Notes: generated by a model not told the origin, from the letters alone. Positions 44,846 through 54,559 are shown, counted from the stretch's first letter. The stretch is DNA of 64,000 nt from Eshraghiella sp964405265 (GCA_964405265.1 CAYONC010000008.1:1-64000); one strand, 5' to 3'. Made by a program: numbers and translations.

Positions 44846-45826
44846 ATGAAAAAGCTTAAGAGATTTGCGGCACTCGGACTTGCGGGCGTAATGGCAGCAG
44901 GATTATGTGCCTGCTCAGAACAGAAGACAGACAAAAACGACGGAACATATACCATAGGTATATGCCAGCTGGTAGAGCATCCGGCACTTGATGCGGCCAC
45001 GAAGGGCTTCAAGGATGCACTTACGGATAAGCTTGGCGATAAGGTAACATTTGATGAAAAGAATGCACAGAATGATACTGAGACCTGTGCGACGATTGTT
45101 AACGGTTTTGTTTCATCCAAGGTTGATCTTATACTTGCAAACGCAACACCTTCATTACAGGCTGCTGTTGCGGCAACAAGCACAATTCCGATTCTCGGCA
45201 CATCTGTTACGGAATATGGTGTGGCACTTGACATTGAAAACTTTGAAGGAACAACCGGATATAACGTATCAGGAACATCGGATCTTGCACCGCTTGATGA
45301 GCAGGCTGCAATGATTAAGGAACTGTTCCCTGAGACATCCAAGGTTGCTCTTTTGTACTGCTCGGCAGAAGCCAATTCCTTATATCAGGTTAAGTATGTT
45401 GCCGAAGAACTGAAAAAAATGGACATAGAAGCCAAGTTGTTTGCTTTTGCGGATTCCAATGACATTATAAATGTTACGACAACTGCTGCAGAATATGCGG
45501 ATGTAATTTACGTTCCTACGGATAACACCGTAGCGGAAAATACAAGTGCGATTTATAACGTGTGCATGCAGGATGACGTGATGGTTCCTGTTATTGCGGG
45601 TGAAGAAGGAATATGTGCCGGCTGCGGAGTTGCAACACTTTCAATTAATTATTATGATATCGGTTACAAGACGGGAGAAATGGCATATGACATTCTCGTA
45701 AACGGAGAAGATATTTCAAAAATGGAAATAGCATATGCTCCGAAGACAACCAGAAAGTACAATAAAGAAATTGCTGCAAAGTTCGGATTAAAATTATCTG
45801 AAGATTATGAAGCAATAGAAGATTAA
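44846..45826 (+). CDS. trpX: ABC transporter substrate-binding lipoprotein, TrpX-like
   Basis: 326 residues in the ABC_sub_bind family (pfam04392 type). The signal peptide ends at a lipobox-like LCAC (Cys23; the second Cys-containing position is unusual). Landmarks: IGICQLVEHPALDAATKGF at the mature N terminus, AVAATSTIPILGTSVTEY, and VALLYCSAEANS. In streptococci, proteins of this family (TrpX) work with a permease and an ATPase of the types encoded next and carry tryptophan or tyrosine. The substrate here is inferred from family only. RBS AAGGAGA. Confidence 0.8.
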   Translation: MKKLKRFAALGLAGVMAAGLCACSEQKTDKNDGTYTIGICQLVEHPALDAATKGFKDALTDKLGDKVTFDEKNAQNDTETCATIVNGFVSSKVDLILANATPSLQAAVAATSTIPILGTSVTEYGVALDIENFEGTTGYNVSGTSDLAPLDEQAAMIKELFPETSKVALLYCSAEANSLYQVKYVAEELKKMDIEAKLFAFADSNDIINVTTTAAEYADVIYVPTDNTVAENTSAIYNVCMQDDVMVPVIAGEEGICAGCGVATLSINYYDIGYKTGEMAYDILVNGEDISKMEIAYAPKTTRKYNKEIAAKFGLKLSEDYEAIED

Positions 45827-45843
45827 TACCGGAGGATATTGGT

Positions 45844-46794
45844 GTGGAAATAACGGCATTATTTAACGCCATGCCGGGGGCGGTGGCACAGGGCATGATG
45901 TGGGGCATCATGGCAATAGGGGTATTTATTACATACAAGATACTGGATATAGCGGATTTGTCAGTAGATGGAACAGTCAGCCTCGGAGCTGCGGTTTTTG
46001 CGGTTACGCTTACAAGCGGACACAATATATGGCTGTGCATGTTATATGCCACACTTGCAGGAATGGCTGCAGGTTTTGTCACAGGTTTTTTCCATGTGTG
46101 CATGGGTATACCTGCAATACTTGCCGGTATAATAACACAGTTCGGACTGTATTCCATTAACCTTAAAATAATGGACGGCTCCAATATGACAATCAGTAAC
46201 CGTACATATGACCTTATTGAATCAAGTCTGTACCGACGTGCAAACGGTTATCCTTTTTACAAGTGGCCGGTATTTGTCTTTGCGGTGGCAGCAATTATTC
46301 TTATTGCCGTGCTTTACTGGTTTTTCGGAACTGAAAGAGGAGCGTCACTCCGTGCTACGGGAAGTAATCCTAACATGAGCCGTGCACAGGGTATCAATAC
46401 GAGCGTCAATAAAATAATCGGACTTGTGCTTTCCAACGGAATAGTTGCATTTTCAGGGGCACTCATGGGACAGTATTCAGGAGCCGCCAACGTGGCAACA
46501 GGAAGAGGAGCGATTGTAATCGGTCTTGCAGCAGTTGTAATCGGTAGTGCAATATTCGGAAAGATATTCAAAAATTTTGCACTCAAGCTGTTAGGAGTGG
46601 TACTCGGCGGAGTGATATACTATATCATAGTACAGATAATACTCTGGTTCCCGATAGATCCAAATCTCCTTAAATTCATTCAGGCAATGGTTATAGCACT
46701 GTTCCTTGGATTTCCGTATTGGAAAGAAAAATTATTAAAAAAACAGGTCAGGGTAAAAGTGACGGAGGAGGGCGATAAAAATGTTAGAAATTAA
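45844..46794 (+). CDS. trpY: ABC transporter permease, TrpY-like
   Basis: 316 residues, GTG start with GGAGG upstream. About eight hydrophobic helices in the BPD_transp_2 pattern (branched-chain-type permease), including ADLSVDGTVSLGAAVFAVTL and SLRATGSNPNMSRAQGIN. It begins 17 bases after the binding protein and overlaps the ATPase gene by 14 bases. Confidence 0.82.
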   Translation: MEITALFNAMPGAVAQGMMWGIMAIGVFITYKILDIADLSVDGTVSLGAAVFAVTLTSGHNIWLCMLYATLAGMAAGFVTGFFHVCMGIPAILAGIITQFGLYSINLKIMDGSNMTISNRTYDLIESSLYRRANGYPFYKWPVFVFAVAAIILIAVLYWFFGTERGASLRATGSNPNMSRAQGINTSVNKIIGLVLSNGIVAFSGALMGQYSGAANVATGRGAIVIGLAAVVIGSAIFGKIFKNFALKLLGVVLGGVIYYIIVQIILWFPIDPNLLKFIQAMVIALFLGFPYWKEKLLKKQVRVKVTEEGDKNVRN

Positions 46795-47575
46795 GAATAT
46801 ATCCAAGACATTTAATCCCGGAACCGTTAATGAAAAGACAGCGCTTAACGGACTTTCACTTACTCTGAATGATGGAGATTTTGTAACGGTTATCGGCGGA
46901 AACGGTGCCGGAAAGTCCACACTGCTTAATGCGGTTGCCGGTACATGGCGGGTTGATTCGGGAAGCATACTCATTGACGGAACGGACGTTACCAGAATGC
47001 CGGAATTTAAAAGGGCAAAATTTCTGGGAAGAGTATTTCAGGATCCGATGATGGGAACGGTACCTACAATGGGTATAGATGAGAATCTTGCACTTGCGGC
47101 AAGAAGAGGAAAGTTCCGCGGGCTTTCAATGGGAATTACAGCAAAGGAACGACGGGAATACCAGGAAATAGTTAAGATCCTTGAACTTGGACTTGAAGAC
47201 AGAATTACTTCTAAGGTAGGACTGTTGTCAGGAGGACAGAGACAGGCGGTTACACTGCTTATGGCATCCCTAAAAAAGCCTAAGCTTCTGCTTCTTGATG
47301 AGCATACGGCTGCACTTGATCCCAAGACGGCGGCGAAGGTGCTTGAAGCAACGGAAACCATTGTCAACAGGGACAGACTTACAACACTTATGATTACCCA
47401 TAACATGAAGGATGCCATTGCACACGGAAACAGGCTTATCATGATGAAGGACGGAAAGATAATATATGACATATCAGGTGAGGAAAAGACAAGACTTACC
47501 GTGGAAGACCTTCTTGATAAGTTTAATCATGCAAGCGGAGACGAAGTTGTAAACGACAGAATGATACTGGGATAA
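46781..47575 (+). CDS. trpZ: ABC transporter ATPase, TrpZ-like
   Basis: 264 residues. Walker A GGNGAGKST, signature LSGGQRQAV, Walker B LLLLDEHTAALD, H-loop ITHNMKDA. It powers uptake by the two proteins encoded upstream. Its start lies 14 bases inside the permease gene. A terminator follows. Confidence 0.93.
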   Translation: MLEIKNISKTFNPGTVNEKTALNGLSLTLNDGDFVTVIGGNGAGKSTLLNAVAGTWRVDSGSILIDGTDVTRMPEFKRAKFLGRVFQDPMMGTVPTMGIDENLALAARRGKFRGLSMGITAKERREYQEIVKILELGLEDRITSKVGLLSGGQRQAVTLLMASLKKPKLLLLDEHTAALDPKTAAKVLEATETIVNRDRLTTLMITHNMKDAIAHGNRLIMMKDGKIIYDISGEEKTRLTVEDLLDKFNHASGDEVVNDRMILG

Positions 47576-47583
47576 ATAAAATT

Positions 47584-47619
47584 AACCGGCAGACCGTCAT
47601 AGGTTATGCCGGTTTTTTT
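47584..47619 (+). terminator. Rho-independent terminator after the TrpZ-like gene
   Basis: AACCGGCA and TGCCGGTT form the stem, followed by TTTTTTT. Confidence 0.85.
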
Positions 47620-47706
47620 ATAAGCAGGCGATTCCGCTCGTATATAACAGGAAATTACGAATATATAATGAAATTATTACATATTGATAAATAAAAAAGG
47701 TAAATT

Positions 47707-48318
47707 ATGCTTAATTATCTGTGGGCATTCATGATTGCAGGAGGAGTTGTTTACGGAGTATGTACCGGACGGGTGGAGGCAGTGAGCGATGCGTTTATTA
47801 CAGGCGGCGGAGAAGCCGTTTCACTGTGCATAACAATGCTCGGAATAATATCCCTGTGGACGGGAGTGATGAACATTGCGGTGAAAAGCGGTCTGACAGA
47901 TGTATTTCAGAAAAAGATTACGCCGGTCATATCATGGCTCTTTCCTGATGTTCCGGAGAAGCACCCGGCGAGAAAATATATTGCACTTAATTTTGTTGCA
48001 AATATATGCGGTCTTGGCTGGGCTGCAACACCGGCAGGACTGAAGGCAATGGAGGAGCTTGCTGTACTTCAGGATGAGGAAAAAGGCTGTCATGCGGATT
48101 CGCTTTCGGATGCAATGTGTATGTTTCTTGTGATTAATATTTCTTCAATCCAGCTGATTCCCATAACAATAATTGCGTACAGGGCACAGTACGGCAGCGT
48201 CAGACCGGCGTCAGTAATTCTGCCGGGACTTATTGCGACGGTGATAAGCACGGCGGCAGGAATAATTTTCAGCAAAATTTTATATCGAAAAAAACAGAAT
48301 TGCTTGAAATTAAGATGA
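47707..48318 (+). CDS. spmA: Spore maturation protein A
   Basis: 203 residues with five or so membrane helices, a nucleoside-recognition (Gate) domain protein. Landmarks: ISLWTGVMNIAVKSGL, PARKYIALNFVANICGLGWAATPAGLKAM (landmark NICGLGWAATPAGLKAM), IQLIPITIIAYRAQYG. With SpmB it is needed for spore-core dehydration in Bacillus. RBS AAAAAGG. The last codons overlap a promoter for the next gene. Confidence 0.9.
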   Translation: MLNYLWAFMIAGGVVYGVCTGRVEAVSDAFITGGGEAVSLCITMLGIISLWTGVMNIAVKSGLTDVFQKKITPVISWLFPDVPEKHPARKYIALNFVANICGLGWAATPAGLKAMEELAVLQDEEKGCHADSLSDAMCMFLVINISSIQLIPITIIAYRAQYGSVRPASVILPGLIATVISTAAGIIFSKILYRKKQNCLKLR

Positions 48319-48332
48319 AGTTATCTTACAAT
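48304..48332 (+). promoter_or_regulatory. Sigma-A promoter of the AI-2E-family gene
   Basis: TTGAAA (48304-48309), 17-base spacer, TACAAT (48327-48332). It lies across the last codons and stop of spmA. Confidence 0.65.
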
Positions 48333-48376
48333 ATTTTACATAAGGAATGACAAAACATAAGGAGACGAGGCTATAT

Positions 48377-49717
48377 ATGGATAACAATACACCTAATGCT
48401 GATGAGGGCGTTCAGGTTCACAGGGTACGAAAGCCGCTTAATAAGTATGTCAGAATAGGTATTCTTGCTTTTTCGGTTATTGCACTGAGCATATGGTTTT
48501 ATTATACCTTTTTTGAACAGCATTCACTTTTCGGATTTATCAAGTCGGTGGGGAAGAGCCTCAGACCGTTTGTTATAGGAGCCGTTCTTGCATATCTTTT
48601 AAAACCTATATGTGCTTTTTTTGAAAAATTGCTGAATAAGGCATTTGCCGGTATGAAGAACAGAAATCTTGCAAGGAATCTTGCACTTAATACGGCAATA
48701 GGAATTACTTCGGTACTGTTTGTGACAGTGCTGTATGTTATGCTGGCAGCAGTGCTCCCACAGGTTGCGGACAGCGTACGGACGATTTCCGGAAATGTTC
48801 CGGGCTGGATAGACAGTGCAACGGAGTGGCTTGAGAATGTTACCGCAAACCTTCCTGCCATACAGTCACAGATTAAGGAGTTTTCAGAAAATTTTTCCGA
48901 TAAAATAACGGAGCTGATTAATAAATTTATTGTGTCCAATGACAATGCCAGCGATATATTTTTCAATGTGACCAACGGAGTGAAGGAGACGCTGGTACTG
49001 TTAAAGGACATATTCATAGGAGCCGTATCATGTATTTACATACTTCATGAGCGTAAAAAGTTTGCGTCACAGGGCAAAATGATTGTATACAGCATTTTCA
49101 AAGAAAAATGGGCAGATAAAATCATGGAAGAAGCTCGCTTTACGGATAAAATGTTTGGAGGATATATCAACGGAACCATAATAGACTCTTTTATAATAGG
49201 TCTGCTGTGCTTCCTGTTCTGTTCAATATGCCGTATACCATATACGGTATTAGTGAGCGTGATAGTCGGCGTTACCAATGTAATTCCGTTCTTCGGACCA
49301 TTCATAGGCGGTATTCCTGCGGCGATGATTGTACTTATGGTCAATCCGCTAAAAGGCCTGTACTTTATTATCATAGTAATAGCAATACAGCAGTTTGACG
49401 GTAACATACTCAAGCCTAAGATTCTTGGTAATTCGACAGGCGTATCAAGCTTCTGGGTACTTTTTTCCATTACTGTTTTTGGCGGAATATGGGGATTTGC
49501 GGGAATGGTTTTAGGCGTGCCGCTGTTTGCCGTTCTGTATGATCTTATCAGACAGCTTATTGTAAAAGGCCTTAAAAAGCATGATCGTCAGGATATGTAT
49601 GACGATTACAGGGAAGAACAGGATATACGGAGCCAGGCAAAGGCGGAGGCAAAAGCAAGGCGTGTTGCCGGACTTACCAAAATGAATAAATTTAAAATAA
49701 ATAAAAATAATAAATAA
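48377..49717 (+). CDS. AI-2E family transporter (PerM/YtvI type)
   Basis: 446 residues from ATG 48377 (AAGGAGACGAGG upstream; an ATG at 48347 would lie before this RBS). About eight membrane helices: two near the N terminus, a large extracytoplasmic section (about 125-215), then the family block PYTVLVSVIVGVTNVIPFFG(P)FIGGIPA and IQQFDGNILKPKILG. Members include YtvI and the AI-2 exporter TqsA; most substrates are unknown. The C terminus is charged and soluble. It separates spmA from spmB. LuxS is encoded 5 kb downstream, but that does not prove that it moves AI-2. Confidence 0.85.
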   Translation: MDNNTPNADEGVQVHRVRKPLNKYVRIGILAFSVIALSIWFYYTFFEQHSLFGFIKSVGKSLRPFVIGAVLAYLLKPICAFFEKLLNKAFAGMKNRNLARNLALNTAIGITSVLFVTVLYVMLAAVLPQVADSVRTISGNVPGWIDSATEWLENVTANLPAIQSQIKEFSENFSDKITELINKFIVSNDNASDIFFNVTNGVKETLVLLKDIFIGAVSCIYILHERKKFASQGKMIVYSIFKEKWADKIMEEARFTDKMFGGYINGTIIDSFIIGLLCFLFCSICRIPYTVLVSVIVGVTNVIPFFGPFIGGIPAAMIVLMVNPLKGLYFIIIVIAIQQFDGNILKPKILGNSTGVSSFWVLFSITVFGGIWGFAGMVLGVPLFAVLYDLIRQLIVKGLKKHDRQDMYDDYREEQDIRSQAKAEAKARRVAGLTKMNKFKINKNNK

Positions 49718-49763
49718 TTTTTTTAAAACATAGAATCTACAAAGAAACTATGCTTTTATTTTT

Positions 49764-50294
49764 ATGGACGTATTTGTATATATATCTGAATTTATTATTC
49801 CCGTTATTGTCTTTTTTGTTGTCATCCATGCACTTGTAAAGAAAAGACCCGTATATGAGGATTTCACGGATGGAGCCAGGGATGGTATAAGAACCGTTTT
49901 CTCAATACTTCCCACACTGATAGGACTGATGGTGGGCATAAAGGTCATAAGTGCGTCGGGATTTCTTGAAGATACCGCACGAATAATGTCACGCTTTACC
50001 CGGAATATGGGAATACCCGCTGAAGTTATTCCTATAATCATTGTAAGATTCTTTTCTTCAAGTGCCGCAAACGGATTATGTCTTGACGTATTTGAAAAAA
50101 GCGGACCGGATTCATATTCGGGATACATGGTAAGTATTCTGATGAGCTGTACGGAAACCGTTTTTTATACCCTGAGCGTATACTGCATGGCGGCAAAGGT
50201 CACGAAAACGAGGTGGACGCTTCCGGGTGCATTTGTTGCAACATTTGCAGGAATTGCGGCAAGCGTTGTGCTGACGGTTATAAAAAACTTGTAA
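49764..50294 (+). CDS. spmB: Spore maturation protein B
   Basis: 176 residues, with four or five membrane helices in a Gate domain. Landmarks: VYISEFIIPVIVFFVVIHAL, FSILPTLIGLMVGIKVISAS, and RFFSSSAANGL. SpmB normally follows spmA directly; here a 1.3-kb permease gene lies between. There is no obvious Shine-Dalgarno before the ATG, so translation may be weak or the transcript special. Confidence 0.9.
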   Translation: MDVFVYISEFIIPVIVFFVVIHALVKKRPVYEDFTDGARDGIRTVFSILPTLIGLMVGIKVISASGFLEDTARIMSRFTRNMGIPAEVIPIIIVRFFSSSAANGLCLDVFEKSGPDSYSGYMVSILMSCTETVFYTLSVYCMAAKVTKTRWTLPGAFVATFAGIAASVVLTVIKNL

Positions 50295-50346
50295 ATCAGG
50301 CAAAATCATTATAAAATATTCATGATATATTTATGTGAGGTGACAG

Positions 50347-51300
50347 ATGATGAAAACGAGAGTTACGGATTTGCTTGGAATAAAATATCCTGTTATTCAG
50401 GGAGGAATGGCATGGGTCGCAGAGAGCAGGCTTGCTTCTGCCGTATCAGCGGCAGGCGGCTTCGGAATACTCGGTTCGGCTACGGCACCGGCTGAGGTTA
50501 TAAGAAAATGGATTCAGGAAGTTAAGGATACCACGGATAGGCCTTTTGGAATTAATATTATGCTTATGAGCCCGTATGCAGATGAAGTGGCACAGCTTGC
50601 AGCAGAGGAAAGGGTTGCAGCCGTTACTACGGGAGCCGGAAATCCGGGGAAATACATGAAATTGTGGAAGGATGCCGGAGTTAAAGTAATGCCGGTTGTT
50701 GCATCTGTTGCCATGGCAAAGCTTATGGAGCGTGCCGGAGCAGATGCTGTCATAGCTGAAGGCTGTGAGGCAGGAGGACATATCGGTGAGATTACAACCA
50801 TGGCACTGCTTCCGCAGGTAAGGGATGCCGTGTCCGTTCCGGTAATCGGTGCCGGCGGAATCGGTGACGGAAGAGGTGTTGCCGCAGCATTTATGCTTGG
50901 AGCGGAAGGCGTTCAGGTGGGAACACGGTTTGTTGTATCAGACGAATCGGTTGTACATGATAATTACAAGGAGCGAATCATAGCATGCAAGGACATTGAC
51001 TCGGCCGTAACCGGAAGAAGCACCGGACATCCGGTACGCTCAATAAGAAACCGTCTTACCAAGGATTATGCACGTCTTGAAGCTGAAGGTGCAAGTGTAG
51101 AAGAGATGGAACGTTTTGCTGCGGGAGCATTAAGGAAGGCAGTTGTTGAAGGCGATGTGGTATACGGCAGTGTAATGGCAGGTCAGATTGCGGGAATGAT
51201 TAAGAAGCGCCAGAGCTGCAGTGAGATAATCACCGAGCTGATGTCTGAAGCAGAGACTCTCTTCAGAACAGCACCTGACAGACTGGAAGGAGGCGTATGA
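50347..51300 (+). CDS. fabK: Enoyl-[acyl-carrier-protein] reductase II
   Basis: FMN/NADH-dependent enoyl-ACP reductase, final step of fatty-acid elongation. 317 residues. Landmarks: YPVIQGGMAWVAESRLASAV, AEGCEAGGHIGEITT with the His typical of FabK, VIGAGGIGDGRGVAAAF, GVQVGTRFV. Nitronate monooxygenases share the fold, but the GGHIGE motif and the adjacent fabZ favour FabK. GAGGTGACAG before the ATG. One base separates it from fabZ. Confidence 0.92.
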   Translation: MMKTRVTDLLGIKYPVIQGGMAWVAESRLASAVSAAGGFGILGSATAPAEVIRKWIQEVKDTTDRPFGINIMLMSPYADEVAQLAAEERVAAVTTGAGNPGKYMKLWKDAGVKVMPVVASVAMAKLMERAGADAVIAEGCEAGGHIGEITTMALLPQVRDAVSVPVIGAGGIGDGRGVAAAFMLGAEGVQVGTRFVVSDESVVHDNYKERIIACKDIDSAVTGRSTGHPVRSIRNRLTKDYARLEAEGASVEEMERFAAGALRKAVVEGDVVYGSVMAGQIAGMIKKRQSCSEIITELMSEAETLFRTAPDRLEGGV

Positions 51301-51301
51301 A

Positions 51302-51727
51302 ATGATGATGGGAATAAAAGAAATAAAAGAAATTCTTCCTCACAGGCATCCGTTTCTTCTTGTTGACTGCATAGAAGAACTTGAGCCGGGAATCAGAGCG
51401 GTCGGATACAAGAATGTTACATATGATGAGAATTTTTTTGCAGGACATTTTCCCGATGAACCGGTAATGCCGGGAGTACTTATTGTTGAGGCACTTGCAC
51501 AGACCGGTGCCGTCTCCGTATTAAGCCTTCCCGAAAACAGGGGAAGGACGGCATATTTTGCCGGAATAAACTCATGCAGATTCAAGCGGAAGGTTGTGCC
51601 GGGAGACAGATTACGGCTTGAATGTGAAATTATAAAACGTAAAGGTCCTGTCGGAGTCGGTAAAGCGGTTGCGACAGTTGACGGACAGGTTGCCGCAATG
51701 GCAGAAATTACGTTTACGATAGGATAA
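51302..51727 (+). CDS. fabZ: 3-hydroxyacyl-[acyl-carrier-protein] dehydratase
   Basis: Dehydrates beta-hydroxyacyl-ACP in fatty-acid synthesis. 141 residues. Catalytic His in LPHRHPFLLVD and catalytic Glu in PGVLIVEALAQTGAV, with GHFPDEPVMPG. Several ATGs in a row (51302, 51305, 51308) leave the start uncertain by two residues; GGAGG is at 51287-51292. Paired with fabK; other fab genes are not in the window. Confidence 0.95.
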   Translation: MMMGIKEIKEILPHRHPFLLVDCIEELEPGIRAVGYKNVTYDENFFAGHFPDEPVMPGVLIVEALAQTGAVSVLSLPENRGRTAYFAGINSCRFKRKVVPGDRLRLECEIIKRKGPVGVGKAVATVDGQVAAMAEITFTIG

Positions 51728-51732
51728 TAAAG

Positions 51733-51771
51733 ACAGTGCCGCTTAATAGCAATGGAGCGACACTGTTTTTT
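51733..51771 (+). terminator. Rho-independent terminator after fabZ
   Basis: ACAGTGCCGCT (51733-51743) pairs with AGCGACACTGT (51756-51766; one mismatch), then six T. Confidence 0.85.
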
Positions 51772-51872
51772 GTTATAGAAAACCCCTATATCGGTTGAAA
51801 ATTTTTACATATTATACATGGAAAAATAAATCTGTTATTATTACATCATAAAATTCGTAAGGAGATTTTGAT

Positions 51873-53159
51873 ATGAAAAATAATAAATTAAGATTTGAAA
51901 CTTTACAGCTTCATGTTGGCCAGGAAACGGCTGATACCGCAACAGGAGCAAGAGCGGTTCCGATATACCAGACGACATCATATGTATTTAATGATTCGGC
52001 ACATGCTGCCGCACGGTTCGGACTTGCAGATTCAGGTAACATATATGGCAGGCTTACCAATTCAACACAGGAAGTACTCGAAAAAAGAATTGCAGCTTTA
52101 GAGGGTGGTACCGCAGCACTTGCTGTTGCGTCGGGAGCTGCAGCAATAGCATATACAATTCAGGCACTTACCCGTAGCGGAGGGCATATAGTGGCACAGA
52201 AAACCATATATGGAGGAAGCTATAACCTGCTTGCACATACACTTCCGATGTATGGTATCAGTACAACGTTTGTTGACATCCATAATACGGAAGAGGTTGA
52301 AGATGCAATAAAAGACAATACGGGAGCACTGTATATAGAAACCATTGGGAATCCGAATGCGGATATTCCGGATATTGATGAACTGGCAGAAATTGCACAT
52401 CTTCACGGAATACCGCTTGTAGTGGATAATACATTCGGTACGCCTTATCTGATACGTCCGATAGAGCATGGGGCGGATATTGTGGTACACTCTGCCACTA
52501 AGTTTATCGGGGGACACGGAACATCACTCGGCGGAATCATTATTGACTCAGGCAGGTTTGACTGGAAAAAATCAGGAAAACATAAGGCAATAACAGAGCC
52601 TAACCCGGGATATCACGGATTATCATTTGCAGAAGCGGCGGGAGAAGCGGCGTTTGTAACATATATAAGGGCAATACTGCTTAGAGACATGGGAGCGGCA
52701 ATTTCACCGTTTAATGCATTTCTGCTTCTTCAGGGAGTTGAAACGCTATCGCTCAGAATAGAGCGTCATGTGGAAAATACGAAGAAGGTTGTGGAATTTC
52801 TTACATCCCATCCTAAGGTGGAAAGAGTAAGCCACCCTTCTCTTGCAGACCGCCCGGACCATGCGCTTTACGAAAAATATTTTCCGCACGGAGGTGCTTC
52901 GATTTTTACCTTTGACATAAAAGGAGGACAGGAAGAAGCGTACAGATTTATAGACAGCCTTAAAATTTTTTCACTGCTGGCAAATGTGGCGGATGTTAAA
53001 AGCCTTGTGATTCATCCTGCGACGACAACGCATTCACAGCTTGACATACAGGAGCTTGAAGCACAGGGGATAAGACGGAATACCATAAGACTGTCGATAG
53101 GAACGGAACATATTGATGATATAATCGAGGATTTACAGCAGGCTTTTGATGCATTATAA
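51873..53159 (+). CDS. metY: O-acetylhomoserine sulfhydrylase/aminocarboxypropyltransferase
   Basis: PLP enzyme of the Cys/Met metabolism family that makes homocysteine from O-acetylhomoserine and sulfide. 428 residues. N terminus RFETLQLHVGQ is typical of MetY. VASGAAAIAYTIQAL, YGGSYNL, and the PLP Lys in SATKFIGGHGTSLGG are present. RBS AAGGAGA. A LysR regulator follows 24 bases downstream, probably in the same transcript. The 105-base leader shows no S-box riboswitch. Confidence 0.93.
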   Translation: MKNNKLRFETLQLHVGQETADTATGARAVPIYQTTSYVFNDSAHAAARFGLADSGNIYGRLTNSTQEVLEKRIAALEGGTAALAVASGAAAIAYTIQALTRSGGHIVAQKTIYGGSYNLLAHTLPMYGISTTFVDIHNTEEVEDAIKDNTGALYIETIGNPNADIPDIDELAEIAHLHGIPLVVDNTFGTPYLIRPIEHGADIVVHSATKFIGGHGTSLGGIIIDSGRFDWKKSGKHKAITEPNPGYHGLSFAEAAGEAAFVTYIRAILLRDMGAAISPFNAFLLLQGVETLSLRIERHVENTKKVVEFLTSHPKVERVSHPSLADRPDHALYEKYFPHGGASIFTFDIKGGQEEAYRFIDSLKIFSLLANVADVKSLVIHPATTTHSQLDIQELEAQGIRRNTIRLSIGTEHIDDIIEDLQQAFDAL

Positions 53160-53183
53160 TAAACCAAAAAGAAGGAAAAATGC

Positions 53184-54095
53184 ATGACACTGATACAGCT
53201 TAAATATATTATCGCAATAGCGGAAGAAAAATCAATAAACGAAGCAGCGAAAAAACTTTTTGTGGCACAGCCGAGCCTGTCGGCGGCGGTAAAAGACATA
53301 GAGGGTGAAACGGGCATTACCATTTTCAGGCGGAGCAGCCGAGGTGTTGACGTTACGCAGGAAGGTGAGGAATTTATCGGATATGCGAGACAGGTTATGG
53401 AACAGTACTCCCTTCTTGAACAGAAATATGTATACAAGGAAACGGTCAGAAAAAAATTCGGTGTTTCCACCCAGCATTATACTTTTGCTGTCAAAGCGTT
53501 TGTGGAACTGGTAAAATGCTATGGCATGAGCGAATATGAATTTGCAATCAGGGAGACGAAGACCCACGAGATAATAGAAGACGTAAGAAGCTTCCGCAGT
53601 GAAATAGGCATATTATATGTTAACGATTTCAACAGAAAAATTCTGATGAGGATATTTGAGGAAAACGGTCTGGAATTTAATCCGATAATGAAATGGCATG
53701 TTTATGTGTATATGTGGAAGGGACATCCGTTAGCCGGAAAAAAGGAAATTGACATGAAGGAGCTTGAAAATTATCCGTGTCTGTCTTTTGAACAGGGCAA
53801 CAGTAATTCCTTTTATTTTTCGGAAGAGGTACTGAGTACATACGGATATAAGCAGCTTATTAAAGCAAATGACAGAGCCACGTTGCTGAATCTTATGGTG
53901 GGGCTGAACGGATATACGATGTGTTCGGGGATAATATGTGAGGAGCTTAACGGAAATGAATACTGTGCCGTAAGGCTTAAGTCTGATGAAATCATGACAA
54001 TAGGATATCTTGTTAAAAAGGGCGTTACGCTAAGTTCGCTCGGCAGAATGTATGTAGAAGAGCTTTTTTCATACAGAGATAAGACGCTTGGCTGA
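53184..54095 (+). CDS. LysR family transcriptional regulator
   Basis: 303 residues. The N-terminal winged helix reads MTLIQLKYIIAIAEEKSINE, then AAKKLFVAQPSLSAAVKDIE and FRRSSRGVDVT. The substrate-binding domain covers about 92-295. Its place right after metY suggests control of sulfur amino acid genes by a metabolite such as O-acetylserine or homocysteine, but the target is not visible in sequence. RBS AGAAGGAAAA. Confidence 0.88.
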   Translation: MTLIQLKYIIAIAEEKSINEAAKKLFVAQPSLSAAVKDIEGETGITIFRRSSRGVDVTQEGEEFIGYARQVMEQYSLLEQKYVYKETVRKKFGVSTQHYTFAVKAFVELVKCYGMSEYEFAIRETKTHEIIEDVRSFRSEIGILYVNDFNRKILMRIFEENGLEFNPIMKWHVYVYMWKGHPLAGKKEIDMKELENYPCLSFEQGNSNSFYFSEEVLSTYGYKQLIKANDRATLLNLMVGLNGYTMCSGIICEELNGNEYCAVRLKSDEIMTIGYLVKKGVTLSSLGRMYVEELFSYRDKTLG

Positions 54096-54102
54096 AAATA
54101 CA

Positions 54103-54143
54103 ATATCTCCCTGCAACCGGTACGGTTGGGGAGATATATTTTA
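54103..54143. terminator. Bidirectional terminator between the LysR and XRE genes
   Basis: ATATCTCC (54103-54110) and GGAGATAT (54130-54137) form the outer stem, AACCGG/GGTT the inner part. T-rich on the plus side. The genes on each side converge. Confidence 0.75.
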
Positions 54144-54446
54144 TTTGGATTCATGAAGACTGTTAAGTTCAGCAAAATAAGAAATTACACGTTCAAGAGT
54201 CATTATCTGGTCAACCGTGAGGCTGCTTACATCAATTACCTTAGCACCATTGTGGTTAATCAGTGTATCAACATTGGTACGGAATACCTGTGCGAGCCTT
54301 ATTAATACATCATAGGAGGGCTGACGTGCATCACTCTCATAAGCCGAAACAGTGGACTTTGCAACACCAAGCCTTTGTGCCAGTTCACTCTGAGTCAACC
54401 GGAATTCATTTCTTAAAGTCTTTATATTCTGACCAATTAAAACCAT
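54141..54446 (-). CDS. XRE-type helix-turn-helix regulator
   Basis: About 101 residues. HTH_3 domain at 2-60: IGQNIKTLRNEFRLTQSELA, then LGVAKSTVSAYESDARQPSYD, typical of Cro/CI regulators. The C-terminal 35 residues form a helical region with no motif. The start is unsettled: ATG 54446 is 13 bases from AAGGAG, and GTG 54458 is only one base from it. Isolated gene; target unknown. Confidence 0.85.
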   Translation of the reverse strand: MVLIGQNIKTLRNEFRLTQSELAQRLGVAKSTVSAYESDARQPSYDVLIRLAQVFRTNVDTLINHNGAKVIDVSSLTVDQIMTLERVISYFAELNSLHESK

Positions 54447-54559
54447 GATAATTTTCACGCTCCTTTAAAGACATTATATATTATAAGGAGTTCACTGTCG
54501 GAACAATAGGCGGAGTACAAATAGTGGAAAAATATGGAAAAACAGATAGTTTAAGGCTG

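Noticed and set aside
51772..51872. S-box (SAM) riboswitch before metY
   Set aside because: Only about 100 bases, AT-rich, with no paired core.
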